64,000 nucleotides of DNA from Sulfuricella sp. (GCA_041651995.1 JBAZID010000005.1:1-64000), one strand, 5' to 3'. Positions 1-11,182 are shown, counted from the first letter of the stretch. The notes: generated from the sequence alone by a model not told the origin. Numbers and translations: made by a program.

Positions 1-756
1 GGCAGTCTTCGGGAATACCGCCTCGATAGCTTCCGGGAAGCCTTTCAGTCCATCGACGCAGGCGATGAAGATATCCTGCACACCACGGTTCTTGAGTTCG
101 GTCACGACTTGCAGCCAGAATTTGGCGCCCTCGGTCTGGGCGATCCAGATGCCCAGCAGTTCCTTCTCACCCGCCAGATTGATACCCAATGCCAGATACA
201 CGGCCTTGACCCGCACCGCGCCGCTATCGCGCGCCTTGACGTGGATGCAGTCGAGATAGACGATGGGATACAGGGCGTCCAGCGCTCTGGACTGCCAGGC
301 CTTGGCATCGTCAATCACCGCATCCGTAACCGAGGAAATCAGCGACGGCGAAACTTCGGCGCCATACATTTCTTCCAGGTGGCCTTGAATCTCCCGCACC
401 GTCATGCCGCGCGCGTAGAGTGACAGAATCTTCTCGTCGAAGCCCGTCCAGCGGGTCTGGTGCTTGGGGATCAGTTGCGGCTCGAAACTGCCGTGGCGGT
501 CGCGGGGAATGTCGATGGGCAGTTCGCCGAATTCGCCCTTGAGGGTCTTCTTGCTCTTGCCGTTGCGGGTGTTGCCGGCAGGGTTGACGACCGGCTCGTG
601 TTTGGCGTGGCCCAGATGTTCGGCCATCTCGGCCTCAAGTGCCCGCTCCACCAACTTCTTGGTGAGCTGCTTAAGCAGCCCGTCTTCCCCAATCAGGTCT
701 TCGGGTTTCTTGTAATCAGCCAGTAGGCTGTCCAGCAGTTCGTTGCTTACGGTCAT
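1..756 (-). CDS. IS256-family transposase, C-terminal part beyond the window
   Basis: The minus frame is open from an ATG at 756 to the window edge, giving the first 252 residues of a protein that is usually about 400 residues long. It cuts and pastes, or copies, its own insertion sequence. The family is recognised from the zinc-finger-like N-terminal stretch (N-T-R-N-G-K near residue 62), the segment [15 protein letters not shown], and [15 protein letters not shown]. Asp169 and Asp235 are the likely first two members of the DDE catalytic triad; the final Glu lies outside the window. A GAAAGGAGC ribosome-binding site precedes the ATG. No stop or frameshift appears in the visible part, so the element may still be intact. 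Confidence 0.93.
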   Translation of the reverse strand, partial: MTVSNELLDSLLADYKKPEDLIGEDGLLKQLTKKLVERALEAEMAEHLGHAKHEPVVNPAGNTRNGKSKKTLKGEFGELPIDIPRDRHGSFEPQLIPKHQTRWTGFDEKILSLYARGMTVREIQGHLEEMYGAEVSPSLISSVTDAVIDDAKAWQSRALDALYPIVYLDCIHVKARDSGAVRVKAVYLALGINLAGEKELLGIWIAQTEGAKFWLQVVTELKNRGVQDIFIACVDGLKGFPEAIEAVFPKTA

Positions 757-826
757 TACAGCTCCTTTCTCCAGGACGGCAGTTTCCTGCCAAATGACCG
801 TTTACACAAAAATTCTTACACCCCTA
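1..826 (-). mobile_element. IS256-family insertion sequence, one end visible
   Basis: The element carries the transposase ending at the left edge. Its transposase-proximal end is judged to lie near 826, where a stretch reading TGTAAGAATTTTTGTGTAAA on the minus strand (about 801-820) resembles the terminal repeats of this family. The other end, and hence the target duplication, lies outside the window, so the exact boundary is inferred. It sits next to a decayed toxin gene, which may reflect insertion or deletion in that region. Confidence 0.6.
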
Positions 827-1095
827 ACGGATGACCATAAAGGCCATCCGTTTGTTCGTGTCGCTACCGCGACGTCAGCAAGAATCAGCCCATGAAGAGC
901 GCAATCGATATTGCACCGAATGAAATGAGGTTCGCATTGAGGCGCCGAATTGCTCAAGTTGCTTCGCACCCCTGCTAAAATCTATTCGCCCAACTCGCAA
1001 AAACACCCGGTGAAATGCGCTTCGCTTGCGAAAGGAGGAAAAACACGCATTCTTGATCCCGTTCGAGACCCCGATTCAGGTGCTTCCAGGTGGCG
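827..1095. other. non-coding stretch between the insertion sequence and the hipA remnant
   Basis: No reading frame here looks like a real protein. It probably holds degraded sequence from the lost toxin gene plus flanking DNA. Confidence 0.5.
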
Positions 1096-1155
1096 CTATT
1101 GGGGTGATCCGTGACAGGCCGGGACCCCATTGGCCGAGACAATCAAGGCGCTCAT
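1096..1155 (-). pseudogene. remnant of a HipA-type toxin gene
   Basis: An ATG at 1155 overlaps the TGA of the upstream antitoxin as ATGA, exactly as in functional hipBA pairs. It opens a reading frame MSALIVSANGVPACHG that resembles the N-terminus of HipA-family kinases (M-x-A-L-x-V-x-x-N-G). The frame stops at TAG (1098-1096) after 19 codons. The roughly 270 bp between this stop and the insertion-sequence end contain no recognisable HipA sequence, so the kinase body is gone. HipA proteins phosphorylate glutamyl-tRNA synthetase and arrest growth. The similarity is short, so the identification rests on position and overlap as much as on sequence. Confidence 0.6.
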
Positions 1156-1388
1156 GCCGTTTCACCCGGCAATCTCAGCCTGACGTCAATACCGAACCGC
1201 TTGCAGACGGACAGAACTTTTCCGATCTGGGCTGTCGCTTTCCCTTGCTCCAGGCCGTTAAGAAATGGCAAACTGACGTTGCATAGCGCGGCGGCATCGC
1301 GTTGAGTCAGTCCAGATTCCTTGCGAACGGCCCGAAGAATATCCCCAAGCTCGACGACAGAGGAAATACCAACTTCCCTGTTTGTCAT
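1152..1388 (-). CDS. HipB/y4mF-type helix-turn-helix antitoxin
   Basis: A 78-residue DNA-binding protein with one XRE-type helix-turn-helix. The segment LGDILRAVRKESGLTQRDAA (residues 15-34) is helices 1-2, and VSLPFLNGLEQGKA (residues 43-56) is the recognition region. It ends with the short tail typical of HipB-like antitoxins that neutralise HipA kinases and repress their own operon. A GGAGGGG ribosome-binding site sits just upstream of the ATG at 1388. The cognate toxin directly downstream is reduced to 19 codons, so this is an orphan antitoxin that may survive as a plain regulator. Two identical palindromes upstream are its probable operators. Confidence 0.82.
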   Translation of the reverse strand: MTNREVGISSVVELGDILRAVRKESGLTQRDAAALCNVSLPFLNGLEQGKATAQIGKVLSVCKRFGIDVRLRLPGETA

Positions 1389-1407
1389 AGCCCCTCCAAT
1401 AAAGATA

Positions 1408-1468
1408 AACGATCGTTGAATTTTGCCTTGTATTAGCCCTTAATACAACAAAAACTCAACGATCGTTG
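1408..1468 (-). promoter_or_regulatory. twin palindromic operators and promoter region of the antitoxin gene
   Basis: AACGATCGTT occurs at 1408-1417 and again within CAACGATCGTTG at 1457-1468. The centres are 50 bp apart, about five helical turns, so the same face of DNA is presented. Between them lies a third inverted repeat, TTGTATTA/TAATACAA (1428-1448). The promoter presumably lies between the two outer sites. Autorepression by the HipB-like protein is inference from the general behaviour of hipBA operons. Confidence 0.65.
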
Positions 1469-1556
1469 ATTATTTATGCCGGGCATTGCCTGATGATGGC
1501 AGACCCCAGATGGCCTGCTTCTTCTTGGCTTGGGCGGCGGCTTCCTGTTTGAACCG

Positions 1557-1662
1557 GGATTATCCATTGGAATACACGGTCATGTAGGAGCGCCGCCCCC
1601 GGCGCGAATCGCGGCGAGGGCGCCGCTCCTACAGCGGTGTTTTTGGCCCCAATGGATAATCC
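1557..1662. repeat. nested REP-like palindrome
   Basis: Outer arms GGATTATCCATTGG (1557-1570) and CCAATGGATAATCC (1649-1662) are perfect inverted repeats. They enclose an inner hairpin with arms TGTAGGAGCGCCGCC (1583-1597) and GGCGCCGCTCCTACA (1619-1633), which differ at one position. The inner hairpin resembles the TGTAGGAGCGGC REP elements of Gammaproteobacteria. It occupies the 350-bp space between the antitoxin promoter and the EF-G-like gene, which otherwise holds no gene. Confidence 0.75.
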
Positions 1663-1742
1663 GGGTTGAAGGCGGCGCCCGCAGAGAATTTCGGCGCTGT
1701 CGTTGCTGCGATCTTGCCCCCCCCTCATGCTTAAACAGAACT

Positions 1743-3791
1743 TTAATCGTCCTCTTCCTGAGCCTTGAACTGGGACATCAGCGCCTGCTGCACCGCGGGC
1801 GGCACTGCGGCGTAGCGGCTGAATTCCAGCGCATAGGCGCCTTGCCCGCTGGTCAGCGAGCGCAGCCTTGACTGGTAGTCGTTGAGCTCGGCCAGGGGGA
1901 CTTCGGCGGATATGGCTGAAGTGTTGCTACCGCGCGGCTGGGTGCCGGTGACATGGCCGCGCTTGCCGGCGATATCGGCGGCAAGGTCGCCGATGGCCGA
2001 TTCCGGGCCCAATATCTCGATGTTGACGATCGGCTCCAGCAGGATGGGGCTGGCCGCCTTGACCGCCGCGATGACCGCCTTGCGCCCGGCAACGACGAAG
2101 GCCACTTCCTTGGAATCCACCGGGTGGTGCTTGCCGTCGTAGACCACGACGCGGATGTCCTGCACCGGGTAGCCGGCAATCACGCCCGCCTCCAGCGCCT
2201 GTTTCACGCCTTTTTCCACGGCTGGCATGAATACGCCTGGAATGGTGCCGCCCTTGACCGCGTCCACGAATTCATAGCCGGTCCCGCGCGGGAGCGCCTC
2301 GATGCGCAGGAACACTTCGCCGAACTGCCCTGCTCCACCGCTCTGTTTCTTGTGGCGGTAGTGGCCTTCGGCGTTACTGGCGATGGTTTCACGGTAGGGA
2401 ATGCGCGGCGGACGGGTGTCCACTTCCAGCTTGTAGGCTTGCGCCATCTTGTCCAGCTTGGCGCGCAGGTGCAATTCGCCCAGGCCGCGAATCACCGTTT
2501 CATTGGTGGCCGGATGACGTTCAACCATGAAGGTGGGATCTTCCATTTCCAGCTTGTGCAGGATCTCGAACAGGCGTTGTTCATCGCCCTTGCGCCGGGT
2601 TTCAACCGCCAGACCGTGCATCGGTTTGGGGAAATCCAGGGGGCGCAAATGAATGTGGTCCTCGTCGTGCGAATCGTGCAGCACCGCGTCGAACTCGATT
2701 TCCTCCGCCTTGGCAACGGCGCCGATGTCGCCCGGCAGCAGAATATCGGTCTCGACGTAATCCTTGCCCTGCAGCAGGTACAGGTGCCCGGCCTTGAAGG
2801 GGCGCTTGCCATTGCCGATGAACAGTTGCGCGTCGCGCCTGAGCGTCCCCTGATGGACCCGGAACACGCCCATCTTGCCCACATAGGGGTCGATGATGAC
2901 TTTGAATACATGGGCCAGGACATGTTTGCCGGCATCCGGCTCGGCATGAAATTCCAGCGCGGAAGCGCCTTCGCCCTTGAGGAAGGGCGGCGCATTGCCT
3001 TCAGACGGATTGGGCGCGAGCCTGGCAATCACATCCAGCAACGCGCCCACGCCTGTGCCGCTTTTCGCGGCGGTGAAGCACACCGGCACCAGATGTCCTT
3101 CACGCAACGCCTTTTCGAACGGCGCATGCAATTGCTCCGGGCTTAATTCCTCGCCCTGCTCCAGGTAGATGGCCATCAAGTCCTCGTCCACCTCCACCAC
3201 CTGGTCGATCAGCGCCGTATGCGCTTCCCTGACCGAGGAAAAATCGGCGTCGCCGTCGGGGTTGAAGAAACAATCCACCACATCCTGCCGGCCATGCGCC
3301 GGGAGGTTGATGGGCAGGCACTCCTTGCCGAAGCTTGCCTGAATGTCTGCCAGCAAGCCCGGCAAATCGAGGTTCTCGGCATCGATCTTGTTGACCACGA
3401 TCATGCGGCACAGCCCGCGCGCTGCGGCCGCTTTCATCATGCGCCGCGTGGCCAGCTCGATCCCCGCCTGGGCATTGATCACCACCACGGCGGTATCTAC
3501 TGCTGCCAGGGCGCCGATCGCCTGGCCTGAGTAATCCGGATAACCCGGGGTATCGATGAGGTAAATATGCTGCCCCTGATGGAAAAAATTCACTACCGCG
3601 GAATTGAGAGAGTGGCCGCAGTCTTTTTCCAGCGCATCGAAATCGCAGACGGTGCTGCCCTTTTCCACACTGCCCTGGCTGGCGATCGCGCCAGCCTTGA
3701 AAAGCAGGGATTCGGCCAGCGTCGTTTTGCCGCTGGCGCCATGGCCGGCAAGCGCCAGGGTTCGTATGGAAGTTACAGGATCGTTTGGCAT
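1743..3791 (-). CDS. elongation factor G-like GTPase (EF-G2 type)
   Basis: A 682-residue translational GTPase. The P-loop GHGASGKTT lies at residues 16-24, the G3 motif DTPGYPDY at 80-87 and the G4 motif NKID at 134-137. They are followed by the beta-barrel domain 2, the EF-G domains III/IV (the HYRHKKQSGGAGQFGEV segment) and a C-terminal EF-G domain V. The P-loop Asp/Ala pair of canonical EF-G (GHIDAGKTT) is replaced, and the switch I RGITI signature is not recognisable (CGHSLN occurs there). Both mark the EF-G-like paralogue family rather than the main elongation factor. Its role (a specialised translocation or recycling factor) is not settled. The gene stands alone and is divergent from the CoA-transferase gene. 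Confidence 0.85.
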   Translation of the reverse strand: MPNDPVTSIRTLALAGHGASGKTTLAESLLFKAGAIASQGSVEKGSTVCDFDALEKDCGHSLNSAVVNFFHQGQHIYLIDTPGYPDYSGQAIGALAAVDTAVVVINAQAGIELATRRMMKAAAARGLCRMIVVNKIDAENLDLPGLLADIQASFGKECLPINLPAHGRQDVVDCFFNPDGDADFSSVREAHTALIDQVVEVDEDLMAIYLEQGEELSPEQLHAPFEKALREGHLVPVCFTAAKSGTGVGALLDVIARLAPNPSEGNAPPFLKGEGASALEFHAEPDAGKHVLAHVFKVIIDPYVGKMGVFRVHQGTLRRDAQLFIGNGKRPFKAGHLYLLQGKDYVETDILLPGDIGAVAKAEEIEFDAVLHDSHDEDHIHLRPLDFPKPMHGLAVETRRKGDEQRLFEILHKLEMEDPTFMVERHPATNETVIRGLGELHLRAKLDKMAQAYKLEVDTRPPRIPYRETIASNAEGHYRHKKQSGGAGQFGEVFLRIEALPRGTGYEFVDAVKGGTIPGVFMPAVEKGVKQALEAGVIAGYPVQDIRVVVYDGKHHPVDSKEVAFVVAGRKAVIAAVKAASPILLEPIVNIEILGPESAIGDLAADIAGKRGHVTGTQPRGSNTSAISAEVPLAELNDYQSRLRSLTSGQGAYALEFSRYAAVPPAVQQALMSQFKAQEEDD

Positions 3792-3934
3792 TTCAAGTCC
3801 TTTCGATTATTGTTTAGTGCTGTGAATTTGAATCCGGACCGCGATATCTGAATTATAGCCTTCCGGCTTCCGCTGGAAAAATTTCTGTGGCACTTGAACC
3901 GGGGTGAATTACCAACAGACAGGGAGTATCCATC

Positions 3935-5806
3935 ATGACCAATGCGGAAACCATCGCGCGCCATCCTTCGCTGGCTGAACACCAGTCCCGCCTCGTAACT
4001 GCGGCGGAAGCCGTTACTCCGGTTCAGCCCGGCCATCAGGTTTATCTCGGCAGCGCCTGCGCCACGCCTCGCCTGCTGGTGGAAGCACTGGAAAATCTGG
4101 CCAGCCCGCCCCCTGATGTCACGCTGTTGCACTTCTTCAATTACGATGCGATTCCGCATCAGAACAACAAACCCAACACCCGCTACCGGCACAAATGCTT
4201 TTTTGCCGGCGCGGATGAACGTGCCGCCGTGGCAAGCTTGCAGGCCGAATACATACCCGTCTCCTTATCCCAGGTACCCGGGCTGGTCGAAAATGGCCGC
4301 ATCCCGGTTGATGTCGCGCTGGTGCAAGTCTCGCCACCGGATGAATTCGGCTATGCCAGCCTGGGTGTTTCCGTGGACATCACCGTGTCCATGGTGCAAC
4401 ACGCCAGGCATGTCATCGCCGAGATCAACCCCAATATGCCACGCACCATGGGCGACAGCCTGATTCACATCAGCCGCTTTGACGCCATGGTGTGGAACGA
4501 TACCGCTATCATCGAACCCCCGCTCACGCCGGCCGATGAAGTGGTCGAGCAGATTGCGCGCAATATCGCCAGCATCATCGAGGACCGCTCCACCCTTCAG
4601 ATCGGCCTCGGGCGCCTGCCCCAGGAAGCGCTGAAATACCTGATGGACCGCCGCGATCTGGGCATCCACTCGGACCTCATCACGGATGCCATCGTGCCGC
4701 TGGTGGAGAAAGGGGTCATCAATGGGCGGAAAAAAAGCCAGTACAAGGGCATGGTCGTTGCCAGCTACTGCATGGGGACACGAAAACTTTACGACCTGAT
4801 CGACCGCAACCCGTTCTTTTCCATTCAGGCCATCGAAAGGGTGAGCGATATTCATTCGATTTCGCAGCAACACAAGATGGTTTCGGTGAGCCAGGCCTGC
4901 TCGGTGGATTTGACCGGGCAGATTTGCAGCGATCAGTTCGAGGGCCATTTCTGCGGCGGGGTAACGACCCAGCCCGAATTTATCCGTGGCGCCGCCCAGT
5001 CGCCGGGAGGCAAACCCATCATCTGCCTGCAATCCACCGACGATAGCGGAAAAACCTCGCGCATCCGCCCGCTCCTGCAAGGAGGCGAAGGCGCCACCAT
5101 TGCACGTTCGGATGTCCATTATGTGATCACCGAATATGGCGTCGCCTACCTGTTCGGCAAATCCATACGGGAACGCGCGCTCGCGCTGATCCAGATCGCT
5201 CATCCGGATTTCCGCCCGTGGCTGCTGGATGAAGCGAAAAAACTGCACTATATGGGGCCGGAGCAGTCCCTGAGGAACCAGGATGAATATCCCGCTGAAG
5301 AAGAACGGCGCATTACCCTGAGAAACCAGAAGGCTGTCCTGATTCGCCCCACCCGGAAGGAAGATGCGCCAGCACTGCAACAGTATTTCCAGCGCATGAT
5401 CAAGGAGGATCGCTACACGCGTACCTTCTGGCGCCTGAATCAACTCTCTGATAGTGAAGCGCAGCGCCTGTGCAATGTAAACCAGGACAGCGACGTCGCA
5501 TTCCTGGTGGTCTCGGGTTCAGCTGGAAACGAGACGCTGATTGCCAGCGCCTGCTATTTCGTCAACGCCTCGACCAATATGGCCGAAGTCGCCTACATGG
5601 TGTCGCCCGAATGGCAGGGCGTGGGAATAGGCAAGGCCTTGCAGTTGAGACTGCTGGAGCATGCAAAAGCCAGGGGCTTGCGCGGATTCAGTGCGGAAAT
5701 CCAGACCTACAATGCCAACATGATCAATCTTGCCAAACAGGCCTGTGACAACATCACCATCGCCCGGCACGGGGACACCCATGAGGTCACCATGCTGTTC
5801 GAATAA
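3935..5806 (+). CDS. acetyl-CoA hydrolase/CoA-transferase fused to a GNAT acetyltransferase domain
   Basis: A 623-residue two-domain protein. Residues 1 to about 440 match the acetyl-CoA hydrolase / 4-hydroxybutyrate CoA-transferase family. Residues from about 455 to the end form a GNAT domain with the acetyl-CoA-binding signature WQGVGIGKAL. Such fusions are known in proteobacteria and are usually annotated as bifunctional. Substrates cannot be read from sequence; short-chain acyl-CoA hydrolysis or CoA transfer, and acetylation of a small molecule or protein lysine, are possible. At the place where many relatives carry H-S/T-E-M/L with a catalytic Glu, this protein has HSDL (Asp247), so activity may differ. 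AGGGAG precedes the ATG. Confidence 0.88.
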   Translation: MTNAETIARHPSLAEHQSRLVTAAEAVTPVQPGHQVYLGSACATPRLLVEALENLASPPPDVTLLHFFNYDAIPHQNNKPNTRYRHKCFFAGADERAAVASLQAEYIPVSLSQVPGLVENGRIPVDVALVQVSPPDEFGYASLGVSVDITVSMVQHARHVIAEINPNMPRTMGDSLIHISRFDAMVWNDTAIIEPPLTPADEVVEQIARNIASIIEDRSTLQIGLGRLPQEALKYLMDRRDLGIHSDLITDAIVPLVEKGVINGRKKSQYKGMVVASYCMGTRKLYDLIDRNPFFSIQAIERVSDIHSISQQHKMVSVSQACSVDLTGQICSDQFEGHFCGGVTTQPEFIRGAAQSPGGKPIICLQSTDDSGKTSRIRPLLQGGEGATIARSDVHYVITEYGVAYLFGKSIRERALALIQIAHPDFRPWLLDEAKKLHYMGPEQSLRNQDEYPAEEERRITLRNQKAVLIRPTRKEDAPALQQYFQRMIKEDRYTRTFWRLNQLSDSEAQRLCNVNQDSDVAFLVVSGSAGNETLIASACYFVNASTNMAEVAYMVSPEWQGVGIGKALQLRLLEHAKARGLRGFSAEIQTYNANMINLAKQACDNITIARHGDTHEVTMLFE

Positions 5807-5838
5807 CGGATCAAGAAACCGGCACCAACCCCTCCCGG

Positions 5839-5886
5839 CCTCCCCTTGTCAGGGGAGGAGAAAGCCCGCCTCCCCCCTGAGGGGGG
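5839..5886. repeat. C/G-rich paired hairpins between convergent genes
   Basis: CCTCCCCTTGTCAGGGGAGG (5839-5858) and a second hairpin of six C and six G around TGA (5872-5886) lie between the CoA-transferase and uvrB stop codons. The CCCCTTGTCAGGGG core recurs inside aceF near 50550. There is no clear U-tract, so a bidirectional terminator role is possible but unproven. Confidence 0.65.
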
Positions 5887-5934
5887 TTAGGCAGCGGCCA
5901 GGCTTCTGGTGTAGTGGTTGCATGCTAAACGCCA

Positions 5935-7950
<2,016 letters not shown>

Positions 7951-8031
7951 AGGTAGAATTTGAACGCTTATTTAAACCCAAGAATTGTACCATGCGGGCC
8001 ATACCGGCCTGCCCCACTCAAGGATAGAACT

Positions 8032-9222
8032 TTGGAACTGTCACAGCGCGTTCAAGCCATCAAGGAATCCCCCACCCTCGCCGTCACGGCCCGCGCAGCC
8101 AAGCTGAAATCAGAGGGAAAAGACATCATCGGCCTGGGTGCGGGCGAACCCGATTTCGACACCCCGCAGCACATCAAGAATGCGGCCAAGAAAGCCATCG
8201 ACGACGGCTTCACCAAGTACACTCCGGTGGGGGGTATCCCCGGCCTGAAAAACGCCATCATCGCCAAGTTCAAGCGCGACAACGGCTTCGACTACAACAA
8301 CCGCGAAGTCATCGTCGGCGTCGGCGGCAAGCAGACCATCTTCAACCTGGTGCTGGCCGTCATCAACCCCGGCGACGAAGTCATCGTCCCGGCCCCCTAC
8401 TGGGTTTCCTATGCCGACATCACCCTGGTTGCCGAAGGCAAGCCGGTGATCGTCAACTGCGGCATCGAGCAGGGCTTCAAGATCACCCCCGCGCAACTGG
8501 CCGCCGCCATCACCCCGAAAACCAAGCTGTTCATGATCAACAGCCCATCCAACCCGACCGGCGCGGTCTACACCCTGGCCGAACTGCAAGCCCTGGGCGA
8601 GGTGCTGAAAAAGCATCCCCAGGTGCTGGTCGCCAGCGACGACATGTACGAGCACGTCAACCTCTCGGGCGAGAAATTCTTCAACATCCTCAACGCCACC
8701 CCGGAGCTGAAGGACCGCTGCATCGTGCTGAACGGCGTATCCAAGGCCTACTCCATGACCGGCTGGCGCATCGGCTACGCCGCCGGCCCGGAAAAAATCA
8801 TCAAGGCGATGGAAATCCTGCAATCCCAATCCACCTCGAATGCGACCTCCATCTCCCAGGTGGCTGCCCAGGAAGCGCTGGATGGCGACCAGGGCTGCAT
8901 CACGCCGATGGTCAAGGCCTTCCGCGAACGGCATGAATTCGTGGTGCGCCGCTTCAATGAAATGAAAGGCCTCAAATGCATCAAGGCCGGCGGTGCTTTC
9001 TATGCCTTTCCCGACGCCCGCGAGGCCATCGCCGACCTGCACCAGCGCGGCCTGCTCAAGGAAGCCAACGACATGGCACTGTCCGAATACCTGCTGGAAA
9101 AGGGTGTTGCCGTGGTTCCCGGCTCAGCGTTTGGAGCAGAAGGCTACTTCCGCATTTCCTTTGCCACCTCGATGAGCAACCTGGAAAATGCACTGAACAG
9201 GATTCAGCAAGCCCTGGCTTAG
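8032..9222 (+). CDS. pyridoxal-phosphate aspartate aminotransferase
   Basis: A 396-residue class I aminotransferase that interconverts aspartate and oxaloacetate using 2-oxoglutarate. Visible features are GLGAGEPDFDTP (residues 34-45), NPTG at 174-177, and SKAYSMTGWRIGY with the PLP-binding lysine at 238. I chose a TTG start at 8032 because AAGGA lies about 8 nt upstream and the product then begins MELSQRVQAIKESPT, as in relatives. Further upstream extension would give an unconserved leader reaching back to 7960. This is the AspC/AspB subgroup that includes prephenate-using enzymes, so a role in aromatic amino acid synthesis is possible. Confidence 0.93.
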   Translation: MELSQRVQAIKESPTLAVTARAAKLKSEGKDIIGLGAGEPDFDTPQHIKNAAKKAIDDGFTKYTPVGGIPGLKNAIIAKFKRDNGFDYNNREVIVGVGGKQTIFNLVLAVINPGDEVIVPAPYWVSYADITLVAEGKPVIVNCGIEQGFKITPAQLAAAITPKTKLFMINSPSNPTGAVYTLAELQALGEVLKKHPQVLVASDDMYEHVNLSGEKFFNILNATPELKDRCIVLNGVSKAYSMTGWRIGYAAGPEKIIKAMEILQSQSTSNATSISQVAAQEALDGDQGCITPMVKAFRERHEFVVRRFNEMKGLKCIKAGGAFYAFPDAREAIADLHQRGLLKEANDMALSEYLLEKGVAVVPGSAFGAEGYFRISFATSMSNLENALNRIQQALA

Positions 9223-9383
9223 GGAACCAGGCCATTGCGAACCGGAACCTCAAGCGAAGTAATCTCATTTCCATAAAATCAGGAAGTTGCAGATTGCTTC
9301 GCCGCTTCTCTCCCCGCAAAGGAACTGCCTTTCCTGCCATGGCAAATCTTGTCAATTCCGCGCCCATTCCCCATACTTGGCGC

Positions 9384-10157
9384 ATGATTAAATATCTCGC
9401 CGCTATCTGTTTGACCCTTTTTGCCCTCTCCTCCCCTGCCGCCGACCTGGCACGCGAAAAACGTCTAGCGGATGAAATCGTGGACATGATTGTCGATGGG
9501 GAACCCGTCTGGCTCAAGGCGGACAATCGTCCTTTCCTCTCCATCTACACGCCGACCACCCTGCGCCATCCGCGCGGCGCGGTTATTATCCTGCACGGTC
9601 GCGGCATGCACCCGGACTGGGCCGATGTGGCCGCCCCCCTGCGCACCGCTCTGCCAGCCAGCGGATGGCACACACTATCGCTACAGTTGCCGGTGCTCGA
9701 AAAGGATGCAAAGTACAACGATTATGTTCCGCTGTTTGCAGAAGCCGGCCCGCGCATCAATGCCGCCATCGCCTATTTGCGCGATACCGGAGTCAAGCAT
9801 ATCGTGCTTGCCGCCCACAGCTGCGGCGCCCACATGGCCATGCACTGGGTGGCGCGACAGGGCGACAAGGATATCAATGCCTATATCGGCATCGGCATGG
9901 GCGCCACCGACTTCGGACAAGCGATGGTGGAACCCTTTCCCCTGGAAAAAATGCATGTGCCGGTACTGGACATCTACGGCAGCGCCGAATATCCGCAGGT
10001 GCTGAATATGGCGCCCGGGCGACTGGCAGCCATCCGCAAGGCCGGCAATCCGCAATCACGGCAAGTCGTGATTCCCGGCGCCGATCATTATTTCCACGAG
10101 CACAATGGCGAGCTGGTCAAGGCCGTTGCCGAATGGCTCGGCAAACTCAAACTCTAA
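9384..10157 (+). CDS. secreted DUF3530-type alpha/beta hydrolase
   Basis: A 257-residue protein with a hydrophobic signal peptide (residues 1-20, ending in SSPAA) and an alpha/beta-hydrolase fold. The oxyanion region [11 protein letters not shown] is at 69-79, and the nucleophile elbow is A-H-S146-C-G. Asp196 (VLDIYG) and His235 (GADHYF) complete a plausible triad. It resembles the DUF3530 family of unknown substrate. Start choice rests on the signal peptide; an in-frame ATG at 9339 is an alternative but would bury the signal. It ends 13 nt before pyrD and may be cotranscribed with it. Confidence 0.75.
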   Translation: MIKYLAAICLTLFALSSPAADLAREKRLADEIVDMIVDGEPVWLKADNRPFLSIYTPTTLRHPRGAVIILHGRGMHPDWADVAAPLRTALPASGWHTLSLQLPVLEKDAKYNDYVPLFAEAGPRINAAIAYLRDTGVKHIVLAAHSCGAHMAMHWVARQGDKDINAYIGIGMGATDFGQAMVEPFPLEKMHVPVLDIYGSAEYPQVLNMAPGRLAAIRKAGNPQSRQVVIPGADHYFHEHNGELVKAVAEWLGKLKL

Positions 10158-10170
10158 GAGCCTCAACCGC

Positions 10171-11181
10171 ATGCTTTATTCACTGATCCGTTCCATGTTC
10201 TTCAGCATGGACGCCGAATCCGCCCATCACCTTGGCATGGAGGGCATGAAAACCGCCCAGCGGCTGGGGTTAATCAAGTTGCTGGCCTACCCGGTTCCCG
10301 GCAAACCCCGCACTGTGATGGGTATTGACTTCCCCAACCCCGTCGGCCTCGCGGCGGGGCTGGACAAGAACGGCGACTACATCGACGCGCTGGCAGCGCT
10401 GGGCTTCGGCTTCATCGAAATCGGCACCATCACGCCCCGCCCCCAGCCCGGCAATCCCAAGCCGCGCCTGTTCCGCATCCCGGAGGCGAATGCCATCATC
10501 AACCGGATGGGGTTCAACAACGACGGGGTGGACAAGCTGATCGAGAATGTCAGAAAAGCAAAGTACCGCGGCATCCTCGGCATCAACATCGGCAAGAACT
10601 TCGATACGCCAATCGAAAATGCGGCCGACGACTACCTCATCTGCCTGCGCAAGGTTTATCCCCACGCCAGCTACGTCACGGTCAACATTTCCTCGCCCAA
10701 TACCAAGAACCTGCGCCAGTTGCAGCAATCGAGCGAACTCGAGGCCCTGCTCGACGCGCTCAAGAACGAACAGGCGAAACTGGCCCAGACCCACGGCAAA
10801 CATGTCCCCCTGGCGCTGAAAATCGCCCCCGATCTGGAAACGGAACAGATCATCGAAATCGCAGACCTGCTGCTGAAATACCAGATCGAAGGCGTAATCG
10901 CCACCAACACCACGCTGTCGCGCGAAGGCGTGGCCGGGCTGTCGCACGGCGACGAAGCCGGCGGTCTCTCCGGCGCGCCGGTGCGCCTCAAGTCCACCAG
11001 CGTGGTGAAGCAGCTCAGCCTGGCGCTGGGCGGCAAGATCCCCATCATCGGCGTGGGCGGCATCATGAATGGCCTGGATGCGAAAGAGAAAATCCTTGCC
11101 GGCGCCAGCCTGGTGCAGTTCTACAGCGGCTTCATCTATCGCGGCCCGGAACTGATCCGGGAAGCGTGCGAGGAAATTTGA
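10171..11181 (+). CDS. pyrD: dihydroorotate dehydrogenase (quinone), class 2
   Basis: A 336-residue membrane-associated flavoenzyme that oxidises dihydroorotate to orotate in pyrimidine synthesis and passes electrons to quinone. The N-terminal amphipathic segment [11 protein letters not shown] is the membrane/quinone tunnel region that defines class 2. The FMN-binding core is visible as [10 protein letters not shown], the active-site segment [22 protein letters not shown] with the catalytic serine, and IIGVGGI near the C-terminus. The ATG at 10171 gives the same N-terminus as characterised enzymes. Confidence 0.97.
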   Translation: MLYSLIRSMFFSMDAESAHHLGMEGMKTAQRLGLIKLLAYPVPGKPRTVMGIDFPNPVGLAAGLDKNGDYIDALAALGFGFIEIGTITPRPQPGNPKPRLFRIPEANAIINRMGFNNDGVDKLIENVRKAKYRGILGINIGKNFDTPIENAADDYLICLRKVYPHASYVTVNISSPNTKNLRQLQQSSELEALLDALKNEQAKLAQTHGKHVPLALKIAPDLETEQIIEIADLLLKYQIEGVIATNTTLSREGVAGLSHGDEAGGLSGAPVRLKSTSVVKQLSLALGGKIPIIGVGGIMNGLDAKEKILAGASLVQFYSGFIYRGPELIREACEEI

Positions 11182-11182
11182 T

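Noticed and set aside
1953..3146. 397-codon plus-strand frame inside the EF-G-like gene
   Set aside because: Antisense shadow of a well-supported GTPase gene; the translation is rich in His/Gln/Arg as typical for such shadows.
5839..5886. Calling the C/G-rich hairpins a rho-independent terminator
   Set aside because: The stems are strong but no U-tract follows on either strand, and the same core occurs inside a coding sequence.
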